Source: Adiantum capillus-veneris (Eukaryota; Streptophyta; Polypodiopsida; Polypodiales; Pteridaceae). Taken from it: DNA of 64,000 bases. A program made the translations under genes and the position numbers. The stretch lies in the NCBI GenBank assembly GCA_014529385.2, contig CM043950.1, positions 156,521,545 through 156,585,544 on the forward strand. The letters are read 5' to 3'. Shown here in pieces: positions 55,545 to 64,000 of this stretch; positions within the stretch are counted from its first letter, which is position 1; each line of letters opens with the position of its first letter. The notes beneath the pieces were generated by a model, which saw only the letters and a program-made list of their open reading frames with translations, was not told the origin of the DNA and ran no database searches.

Positions 55545-56730
55545 GCTCCCTTTACACAAAGGGAATGAGGGACACATGTCAGCTCCCTAGCCCAGATGCC
55601 CACAAGGTGTGCCCAATTCCTATTGGATGGCCTTGGAGGTGGACCAATGAGAACTAGGCTAGATTAAATCTAGTTTAATTAATTTAAAAACACTTAATAA
55701 AAGAAACAATGAGAATTAAGTCTCCTAGATGACTATTGGACAGTCTCCCAAGGGGTCCAATGAGCATTCAACAGCCCAATGGCTTGCCTGATTCCTATTG
55801 GCCAGGAGGCAAAGGGGTCCAATGAGAGTTTAGTTGAATTATTAAATTACCTAAAGCTCTCACAAAAGGGGAAAGGGGGACACATGTCAGAAGGCTATCA
55901 CTTATGCTGCTTAATAATCATTGGCTTGACTTGGGGAGGCCCAATGAGGGTAGAGGAAGAGCAAATAGCAAGAGGGCTCGCCCAAGAGAGAGAGGGGGCT
56001 GATTTTTGCAAGGCATTATCACACACACAATCTCATGTGTGAAGAAAGAGAAGACTATCTCTTCCCAAGCTTTAATGGAGAGATCATCACCTACTCCAAG
56101 CTTGTGAGATAGAAGCCTACATCGACACACTCTTGGCATGTGGATGCAAATCCAACCAAGAGCCAAGCTTCAATGCATTCTCATCTCCTCTACCATGCTA
56201 ATTACTAAGCTAAGCTATGCTAATATGAGTGATTATGTGAGGAGATGTACATATTTCTCATAAGATACTCCTTCTTCCTCTCAATCTACTCTCATACCCT
56301 GCTAGCTCTCACCATCTTCGAAGGTGTGTGAGGTCTTGGGTCTGAGAACAGGGATAATTAATGTTGTGTTTGCTAAGTGTTTTTCTTAGTGCATGAAGCT
56401 TTCATCTTCATTGCACTAACTAGTCTTGAAGGAACACAAAGAATTGTATTGTACAATGTCTCTCTTGATGGGAGAAACCATAATACAAAGCCTTTTGGAG
56501 GGGGGACCGGCTCCATGCAAATCCGGTCCTCAACTGTTGTCAATAGCTTAATTTTTTTCTCTCTATTTTGAAAGTATTGTTGATGCTATCTAACTAGGTG
56601 TTATGCTTTTTGTTGCTCTCTCCACCCAAGCACTCTTGTAATTCTCATTAGGAATCTATTCTAATGAAATGCCCACTATGTTCATGCTAATTTCCGCTAT
56701 ACACAAGTTTTTAGGCCATTAAATGTTACA
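55134..56730 (+). repeat. 3' LTR of the plus gypsy copy
   Basis: A complete LTR of 1597 bp, TGTCGTGATAATC...AAATGTTACA. It contains a (CA)n run at about 55512-55543 and CCAAT motifs between 55620 and 55930. It is the reference for the other LTR pieces at 8658, 18657, 48110, 56731 and 57811. Confidence 0.9.
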
Positions 56731-56913
56731 TGGATCTTTTGCAGATGGCCCCCCTTTTGGATCCCTATTTTCCCTCCTTAGGATCCCTACAGTGGCCGGT
56801 CTGCTAGCTTAACCAATATTCTAGCGTTTTCTCCCCTGCCACTTCCCCACATTAAATGATCAGTTTAATATGAGAAAATCATTTAGGAGAACTAGATATT
56901 GATTTTTATGACA
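56731..56913 (-). repeat. Inverted gypsy LTR, second part
   Basis: These 183 bp complete the LTR begun at 48110-49521 and end TTTTATGACA. On the right, gypsy-A gag resumes with CCCTCTTTGAATTATG. Confidence 0.8.
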
Positions 56914-57391
56914 CCCTCTTTGAATTATGTTGTGGAGAAGTGTGCAATTGTCTTCTCCGTTTAGGAGGTGATGGAGAGTGTTTTGCCCGTCGTCTTCGTG
57001 GAGCCATCTCCATCGAGGTGGTAGGAGACTCACTTCTTTCTCGTTCCTTCGGTGGGGGCTCTTGAATTCTCCTTTGGGAAGGAGATGCATCATCAAGAAG
57101 CAAAATTTTGAGCCCGTCGTTTGGATCTTCTTCTTCTTCTCGAGTCCGAGAGAGGCCTCTTTTGGTAATCTCACAAGGAGGATTCCTAGGTACTCTCTCG
57201 TCATGGTGGGGAGCTTGGAGAATCCCATGAAGCTGCCGTTGCACTTCACTTTGGAGGGATGGATTGTCCATAACTTGTTGAAGCCTAGAAACAAGGTAGT
57301 TAACAAGCATAGGGGCATCATTAGTAGCCTGCTCATTAGCAAAATCAAAGCTATCAACATTAATTTCACTCTCTTTACTATTGTCATCCAT
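56914..57391 (-). pseudogene. Gypsy-A gag N-terminus
   Basis: ATG 57391 begins MDDNSKESEINVDSFDFANE, collinear with 49926-50410 of the plus copy. It reads openly through APRRRRAKHSPSPPKRRRQL to QHNSKR, where the inverted LTR cuts it. The gag continues at 48109 with the residues that follow in the plus copy. It preserves the start codon and 160 residues without a stop. Confidence 0.85.
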
Positions 57392-57810
57392 TCTAACAAC
57401 TTTTAGGTGTAAAGTTTTTTTTAGGTGTACTTTGGCACTTCAAGCCCTAGTTGCTACTCCTCTTTACCCCTTTAGAAAAGCACTCAAGCTATTGTACCTG
57501 TGGCTCGAATACCATTAATTGCAAGGAAAAGAAGAGAGAGTCTTTCAACACCAAAACAGCACCGGCTCCTATCAAGCTTCTAATAGCTCAATAGTGGTTA
57601 AGCCGTAGGCAAGCCCTATAGGACTCCACTATTAAGACCATAGCTCTCGGCGGTGATCCCCCGTTATCTGCACGACAAGAGGCGCACTGCAAGGCTGAAA
57701 ATCCCCTATTCTACTTACACAAATGCAATTAATAATACCAACCATTCATAGCTAGCTTGAGGACCTCCCTTCTTAAGCAAGAAAAGAGAAACCTTGTGCT
57801 CTGATATCAA
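57392..57810 (-). other. Gypsy-A 5' untranslated leader and primer binding site
   Basis: On the minus strand the LTR end ATGTTACA is followed by TTGATATCAGAGCACAAGG (57810-57792), a variant of the initiator-Met tRNA site TGGTATCAGAGC. About 400 bp of leader lead to the gag ATG. The leader matches 49527-49925 of the plus copy. Confidence 0.8.
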
Positions 57811-59012
57811 TGTAACATTTAATGACCTAGCAGCTTCTGTGTAGCGGAAAACAACATGAACACAGTGAGCATTTCATTAGAATAGATTCCTAATGAGCAT
57901 AACAAGAGTGCTTGGGTGGAGAGAGCAACAAAAAGCATAACACCTGGTTAGATAGGCATAAACAATACTTCAAAAGAGAGAGAAATTAAGCTATTGACTA
58001 CAGTTGAGGACCGGATTTACATGGAGCCGGTCCCCCCTCCAAAAGGCTTTGTATTGAAGGTTTCTCCCATCAAGAGAGACATTTTACAGAGACATTTTAC
58101 ATATAATTCTTTGTGTTCCTTCAATACTAGCTAGTGCAATGAAGATGGAAGCTTCAAGCACTAAGCAAAACATTTATAAAACACAACATCATTTCCCTCA
58201 CGGTCTCAGACCCAAGAACTCACACACCTTCGAAGATGGTGAGAGCTAGCGGGTTATGAGAGTAGATGGAGAGGAAGAAGGAGTAGTCTTATAAGAAAAA
58301 TGTACATCTCCTCACATAATCACTGATATTAGCATAGCATAGCTTAGTAATTAGCATGGTAGAGGAGATGAGCATGCATTAAAGCTTGGCTCTTGGTTGG
58401 ATTTGCATCACAAAGCCAAGCATTGTTGGTGTAGGCCTCCCTTCTCACAAGCTTGGAGTAGGTGATAAGCTTTCCATAAAGCTTGAGAAGGAGAGAGAGA
58501 GTCTTCTTGCTTCACACATGAGCTAGTGTGAGTGTGTGTGGAATAATGACTTGAGAAATTCAATCCCCTCTCTCTCTTGGTCGATCCCTCATGCAATTTA
58601 CTCATGTTGACACACCGTTGGACCTTTCCCAGCTTAGCCAATGAAAATTAAGCAGCATAAGTGATAGCCTTCTGACATGTGTCTCCCATTCCCCTTTTGT
58701 GAGAGATTTAGGTAATTAATTAATGCAAATAAACTCTCATTGGACCCCTTTGTCTTCCGGCCAATAGGAATCAGGCAATCCATTGGGCTGTTGAATGCTC
58801 ATTGGACCCTTGGGAGCCAATAGTCTTCTAGAGAGCTTAATTCTTATTGTTTCTTTTATTAAGTGTTTTTAAATTAATTAAACTAAATTAAATCTAGCCT
58901 AGTTCTTATTGGTCCACCTCCATGGCCATCCAATAGAAATTGAGTACACCTTGTGGACATCTAAGCTAGGGAGCTGACATGTGTCCCTCATTCCCTTTGT
59001 GTAAAGGAAGCT

Positions 59013-59044
<32 letters not shown>

Positions 59045-59180
59045 TTTCTCTCTCATCCCCTACTTCCAGAGCTCGCCCCCTCCTATGTAGGACTCATTGA
59101 AGACTTTTGTACACACACAAAGCATCCAATTTTTCTAAGCTTTGACCTTTGGACACAACCTTTGAATTTTGGAACCTTAT
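57811..59180 (-). repeat. Gypsy-A 5' LTR, outer end truncated
   Basis: Plus-strand TGTAACATTTAATGACC starts the reverse complement of the LTR. Similarity to 48110-49521 ends near 59180 (GGAACCTTATGGTC), so the outermost part is gone. It contains a (GT)n run at 59017-59045. Confidence 0.85.
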
Positions 59181-59344
59181 GGTCTTTACATTTCTTAAAC
59201 TCACCTTTCACTTATGCACTTCATATGTTTTAAAAGATTTTTTATTTTTTCTAGATTAGGTAGACCTAATTATTATAAACTAAATACACATACTAACCCA
59301 AATGATCCATAATAGAAGCACCTCCATGCGCACAATAGAGATCA

Positions 59345-59350
<6 letters not shown>

Positions 59351-59429
<79 letters not shown>

Positions 59430-59431
59430 AC
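59351..59431. repeat. Compound microsatellite (CT)n(CA)n
   Basis: A CT run of about 54 bp is followed directly by a CA run of about 27 bp. Confidence 0.95.
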
Positions 59432-60429
59432 GCGTGTATAAGTCAACCTCCACATGTTAATTTGACTAACATGGGTGAACCATGAGTAGTTGTGTCAAAG
59501 ATTTTGTTCTACAAATTCACTATGTCAAAGCTTTTGTTTGATAAATTCATGATAGTGCTATTTACGATATTTTCCTTGACTGCATTTTACATGTAAGTTT
59601 GAAATGAGGAGAATGAGGATTGCAAAATAAGGACAATTTTGTGTGAAACTTTAGAAAGCTACAACATTTTCTAGTTAAGATGCCATGTTTGCTTTTAAAC
59701 CGAAAAGGTGTTGATAGTTGGTCAGTATTGTATTGCTAAGCAAACCATTCAAGGATGCAAAGGTTGTCATGAAGAGTTAACGAATTTAATATAATCATCA
59801 ATGCCATAGGAATTATATGGCAAAGGCCTTAGTGTTTGGTTGGTTTCTTAAGCTTTGGGGACAAGGGCTCAAGTGGATACCCCCCCCCTCCCCAAAAAAC
59901 CCGCCCCCTCTCCCTCTTTCACATTCACACACACATCCTCAGCAATACAATTCTTCATTTTTGGGCAAGCCATCTTAATTCTATGACATTTCTTTTGCTT
60001 GTCCTTTCTTTCGACCATAAAAGTCGAAGAAGTTTTATTGCTAAGTCAAATATTTACAGATGTTGAATTTGTCAATGTCCTTCCATATTCCTCCCTTTCA
60101 GACATCCGCCTCTCAAGCAAACAAGAGCCTTTGTAGGCAAGCCCATTTAGGAGAATTGACAACAACTAAGGATAGAAGAATTCTTTGACTACAATGTTTC
60201 TCATCTCCGCTGTACATCGTAGCTTTTCCAAATACATATAGACCAAGACTATGTGTTTTCTTCAAGAAATCTTATTCATGTAGCTTATATTACACACATG
60301 AAATTTGGAAACATTTTGTGCTGCCTATATTAGCTATCAATGGTAGGAGCAAGTGGCCATAATTGTTAAGATGGACAGGTCATAACCAAGAGGTCCAACA
60401 ATGAGGACACACATAGATCAGATGCTTCT
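59432..60429. other. Intergenic, 3' side of the dioxygenase gene
   Basis: No open frame of coding character and no recognised repeat were seen. A short poly-C/poly-A stretch lies at 59881-59900. The polyadenylation region of the dioxygenase gene should lie near the right end of this interval. Confidence 0.6.
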
Positions 60430-61604
60430 CTATATTCTTGCAAAGTCTAGGGTGCCCCGATCTGAGAGCAATCTGTTACTAGCAAAATTATCAGTATAGT
60501 CTTTAAACTTGGTGGGCTTGTAGCGAGGTGGGTTGCTCTCATCGACGAGAGTAGGAAGGGGCCCCACCATGGTCTCCTCCAAGGGCCCGAAAAAGCACGC
60601 GATGGACATCCTAGGCTTCTCTCCATTGGTCACCACTCTATGCTCTATGCTCTTGTATTTTCCATTGGTCAAGATCTGCAACACAAAGCAAAACCATGAT
60701 TTCATAGCGACATACGCACACATACACACACACAAGCACAAGCACAAGGACACAGTATTTAACCTCAGTCTGGTCTGCCAAGTTGACAACAAAGGCGCTA
60801 GGGTCGGCAGGGACGACCGGCACCCATGTGCCCTTGTACTTGATCTCAAGGCCGGGCACAACGTCAGGATGCAGGATGGTAAGGCAGCTCACATCAGAGT
60901 GGCCACTCAAACCCAAGGTCAGACTCGGGTCTGGACACGGCGGGTAATAGTTGATTCCCATCAGCAAGCGCGGTATGCTCGGCACCTCCCTCTCAATGTA
61001 CTCCTTGTCGAACCCCAAACTCTCATAAATGGCCTTGTATAGCCTCCCTGCAAGAGCCTCCACTCCTCCTATGTATTCTTGCACCTCTTTCCTGCAACAT
61101 TATGGATTGCACAACCTTGGCATTCAACACGGCGACTCAAAAGACTGCAAACGCGTATCTCTGGATATACATGCGCCCACTTGAAACATCTCATCTCTCA
61201 AAAGATTGTACACACATATCTCTGTGTATACATGCACCCGCTCGCCACATCTCAGCCAAGTACATGCCATAATCAACATAATAGAATGTGAACCAAGTAG
61301 CTAACATTCAAGCTTACTTGCAAATCTCAGGAGGTTCCTGGAAACCGTTGCAAATGCCCGGAAATCGATTGATGCTCAGCGTATCCCTCCATTCCCTTAC
61401 TTTCTCCACTGCTGGATTGAAGCTCGTTGAATAGCCCACCGGTGAACGAAAATTTTGACTATGGAAACGCATTCTTTCCTCTGCTGGCTGGTTGAAGAAC
61501 CTTCGTGCGGCTTCCCGCAAGCGTTGAATAACAGCAAGCTCCACACCGTGATTAACAACCTATGCTCATCAAATTGTTAGAAGAGACCCGTAGATTCACA
61601 TGGG

Positions 61605-61646
<42 letters not shown>

Positions 61647-61942
61647 ACCTGAAAGAACCCCCACTCCTCGCAAGCGCAGCCAAGCTCGCGGATGACCTGG
61701 TTCCTGGCAGCATCATCACGACGATCAGAGGCGAGAGCAGTGAGGTCAATGGTGGGGATGCAATACTGTGGATGGTCGGCGGTGGGAGCAGCGAGCAAGG
61801 AGAAGGCCGGGCGCTCGTGAGGAGGGCGGACATACAAGGGCGGAACCGCATGCAGGCCTGCATCCACCAGCTCCTTGATGCCCACAATGCGTCTGCTCAC
61901 AGTCTCCTCTTGCTGATGCAGCGACCCCTCGACCACAGCCAT
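60430..61942 (-). CDS. 2-oxoglutarate/Fe(II)-dependent dioxygenase (DOXC-type), four exons, intact
   Basis: Exons are 61942-61649, 61559-61318, 61091-60764 and 60675-60430, with GT-AG introns and matching phases. They give 1110 bp and 369 residues. The protein starts MAVVEGSLHQQEETVSR. The N-terminal DIOX_N domain has YCIPTIDLTAL and CEEWGFFQVVNHGV. The 2OG-Fe core has NYYPPCPDPSLTLGLSGHSD, with iron ligands H and D of HSD and H of SIEHRV, and the 2OG-binding R-x-S of KPRMS. It would catalyse oxidation of a small metabolite such as a flavonoid, hormone or alkaloid; the substrate cannot be told. A (CT)n microsatellite lies at the start of intron 1. The first ATG in frame with the domain is used. 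No stop or frameshift was found. Only clear host gene in the window. Confidence 0.9.
61605..61643. repeat. (CT)n microsatellite at the 5' end of dioxygenase intron 1
   Basis: It begins a few bases past the splice donor (GTGGGTGAGAGAG on the minus strand). The intronic transcript therefore starts with a GA repeat. Confidence 0.9.
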
Positions 61943-61957
61943 GGCCTGCAATTAAGC

Positions 61958-61989
<32 letters not shown>

Positions 61990-62539
61990 ACCTAAAAGCT
62001 CTTTCTGTGGTGTTCTTCTTCCCCCAAAGCTTGCAGGCTTGTGATCTTTATCTAAATCTAAAGAATAGTCGATGGACCCGTCAAAAGTTTGTACTAACAA
62101 ATTGCATACTATCTATTTTTATTAACACCCAACAAGCTCGAGGCCTTGCCTTGAGTACCACCTATATATTAGCTAATCTATTTTTTTTTCTTTACGGTAC
62201 CTCGTTTAGAGTCTATTAGCACTAAAAAAAATACACAGAACGCTCACGAAGTCAAACTACATGAGCACCATGGTCTATGAGATTATACTAAAGACAAGGC
62301 TACCAAAAAGAATTACAAAGGTTCAGCTCATAGGGGAGCCACCCCACCAACAGCCACCCAACCTAAAAGAAAGCAAGGACCAAGCTACTGAAGACGCAGT
62401 AACCATACCATCGCAATAGGGGGAGCCTGAGAGCTCCATTACCATCGAAAAGGGCAACTTCAAACAGAGAGCATCCCACCAAGCAAACGATCGGGATTGG
62501 TTTCTTTGAAATTATTTTCTTGATGGCTTGAAACCCATG
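61943..62539 (-). promoter_or_regulatory. Upstream region of the dioxygenase gene
   Basis: It contains a second CT run (61967-61990, just before the start codon) and AATATATAGG on the minus strand at 62161-62170, a possible TATA box about 220 bp upstream of the ATG. Nothing else recognisable is present up to the gypsy fragment at 62540. Confidence 0.35.
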
Positions 62540-64000
62540 AATTTTTTTATCCTAATAGAATATAGCCTCCTTTTTTGTTAACACATAGAGTGGGGTTGCC
62601 AGTTTTGCCAGCTTTTCCACAAATCTTCTGTAAAAGTTCACATACCCCAAGAATCTTGATACCTCATTTGCGATCGTGGTTGGTATTGCTTCTTTAATTG
62701 CCCAAACCATGTCATATGACATTGTAATGCCTCTGCCCAACATTACATGACCTAGTAGTGTTCCTTTGTATACTCCAAACACACACTTGTATGGATTCAA
62801 ACAAACCCTCTTCTCTCTAGGTCTTACAAACATGAGCCGCAAGAATTCCATATGTTTAGCTGCACGTGAGTATATATATGGTGAAGTCATCAACAAACAT
62901 AGCCATGAATGTTTGCAATTATTCTGAAAATATAGCCGTCATTGTCCTCTGGAAAGTTACGAGTGCAGTACATAACCCGAATGGCATTACCAAGAATACA
63001 AATGCACCCCATTTCGTTATGAACGTAATGCACCCCATTTTGTTATGACGTCATCTTTTCCCTATCTCTAGTAGCTAGCCTAATTTGGTTGTGTCCACTG
63101 CAACCATCAAGAACGCTATAAATTTCAAAGCCCGCCACTTGATCCAACATTGTGTCTATAAACGGTAGGAGGATTGGATCTTTCATGGTCTGTTGATTTA
63201 GCACACCATGATATGCACACAAATACTCAACTTCTCGTTCTTCTTTGGGACCACTACAATGGGAAATAGCCAGTCACTGCTTTCCACTTGGTGATGAATC
63301 CAATATTCAATAGTGCATTTATTTCTTCCTTTACTTTTGCTACTCATAGGTAGGAGTCATTTTATGCATTTGCATCCTCACTGGTGTGGCATCCATTTTG
63401 AATGGACTCTTATGTTCGCAAACCCTTGGATCAATGCCCTTCAACTCACTCTAAACACGTCCTTAGACTTTAGGAACAGTGTTGAGGGTGCTCTTTTAAA
63501 ATCATTTGGTAGTTATTTGTTCACCTCATATTGTCCTCTTTTCATCAGTCTCCACCTCTATTTCCTCCACCTCGTCCCCAGTCACCTCATGGCTGACCTC
63601 ATTCAGCACCTCTCGCGTCCCTTCTTTGCCATGTTGAAAAATCCCTTGTTGAGCCGCCAACTTCATATTAGCAGTCACTAGTTTAAATCCACGGTAGCCA
63701 TTGGGCCGGGACAATGCCACTAGCTTCCAGCTTCTCCCTCAAATCGTGGGTTATTGAGATAATCTCTTCTAGTTGGATGTCCTTTTGAACACTGGTGAAT
63801 GATGTTGACACAACGACCTTCCTGGTGCCCATTTTCATTGTTAACTCATATGTGCCTCAATCATGTATTGCTCCTGCCGCTCTGAGCCATGGTCTTCCTA
63901 ACAATACATCATATGAGTCCCCTACTTCCAGTATCAACAATGAGGTTTCAAATTTGCCACCACCACCCTAACTGTTATATTTTTCACTATTCTCAGGGGT
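62540..64000 (-). pseudogene. Decayed Ty3/gypsy protease-RT fragment of another lineage
   Basis: From the right edge leftward there is a retropepsin-like end with GDSYDVLLGRPWLRAAGAIH (about 63925-63860). A linker follows with TSVQKDIQLEEIISITHDLR and the segment 63720-63526. RT blocks come next: an FxxYG core near 63050-63250 in broken frames, IYSRAAKHMEFLRLMF, CLNPYKCVFGVYKGTLLGH and RFLGYVNFYRRFVEKLAKLA (62896-62552). It has many stops and frameshifts. The sequence differs from gypsy-A at all these motifs. It continues beyond the window at the right. No LTR is visible. Confidence 0.8.

Larger units (their letters stand above)
49527..56730 (+). mobile_element. Plus-strand gypsy copy (same family as gypsy-A) lacking its 5' LTR and PBS
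   Basis: The 5' UTR, gag, pol, PPT and complete 3' LTR (55134-56730) are all in the plus direction. The 5' LTR and PBS are missing: inverted LTR sequence TTGCACATGGCT meets 5' UTR sequence TTTCTCTTTTCTTGC directly at about 49526. TGGCT (49522-49526) and TGGAT (56731-56735) could be the target duplication, with the 5' LTR deleted later. This is the least interrupted copy of the family and serves to map the others. Confidence 0.8.
8658..59180 (-). mobile_element. Gypsy-A: minus-strand chromodomain Ty3/gypsy element split by nested insertions
   Basis: Joining 59180-56914, 48109-46491, 44161-43620, 31684-31081 and 21344-8658 gives one element in canonical order. That order is 5' LTR, PBS, gag, protease, RT, RNase H, integrase, chromodomain, PPT and 3' LTR. 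The internal region without insertions is about 5.7 kb. The plus-strand copy at 49527-56730 serves as an intact reference and fixes each insertion point. The PBS (57792-57810, minus) reads TGATATCAGAGC, a one-base variant of the common initiator-Met tRNA type. The PPT is AAGAGAGAGGTAA (19378-19390, minus). Both LTRs are damaged on their outer sides, so no target duplication was recovered. It is the oldest layer of the cluster. Confidence 0.85.

Noticed and set aside
1-64000. Organellar or bacterial DNA
   Set aside because: Introns with GT-AG borders, LTR retroelements, a CACTA transposon and a plant dioxygenase gene indicate plant nuclear DNA.

Overview
The window looks like repeat-rich nuclear DNA of a land plant. 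It holds Ty3/gypsy and Ty1/copia retroelements, a CACTA transposon with a TNP2-type transposase, many AG/CT and GT/CA microsatellites, and one intact plant-type 2-oxoglutarate dioxygenase gene with introns. A fern or gymnosperm-sized genome would fit, but the species cannot be fixed from the sequence. Only the dioxygenase (60430-61942, minus) looks like an ordinary host gene. Nearly everything else is transposable, mostly degenerate, and stacked several levels deep.

Layout. 1-3935: partial copy of a non-autonomous LTR family. 3936-6590: no recognisable gene. 6590-8650: decayed copia fragment. 8658-59180: one minus-strand chromodomain Ty3/gypsy element (gypsy-A), split by successive insertions. 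Its 3' LTR (8658-8994 and 18657-19377) is broken by a CACTA element (8995-18656). Its RNase H/integrase region is broken at 21345-31080 by a DNA transposon with 26-bp terminal inverted repeats. Its RT is broken at 31685-43614 by an 11.9-kb LTR element with a TCTAG target duplication. Its protease-RT spacer is broken by a truncated copia element (44162-46490). Its gag is broken by an inverted LTR (48110-49521 and 56731-56913), which itself holds a plus-strand gypsy copy (49527-56730). Right of this are the 5' end of gypsy-A (56914-59180), the dioxygenase gene, and another decayed gypsy pol (62540-64000).

The most unusual object is the transposon at 21345-31080. It carries a transposase-like gene, two unrecognised minus-strand genes, and a gene that begins with a nearly canonical histone H3 N-terminus (ACTKQTARK). 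That gene continues into a complete H3 histone fold and then into a Ulp1-like (C48) cysteine protease with a proline-rich tail. An H3 variant fused to a SUMO-protease-like domain inside a transposon is, to my knowledge, not a standard architecture. The copy has an in-frame TAG and further lesions, so it is probably inactive.

The second unusual object is the non-autonomous LTR family (31685-43614, second copy at 1-3935). It encodes gag and a long coiled-coil protein but no pol. It carries arrays of a 22-bp perfect or near-perfect palindrome, three intervals of which are 283-285 bp in each copy or close to it. A half-palindrome lies in both LTRs.
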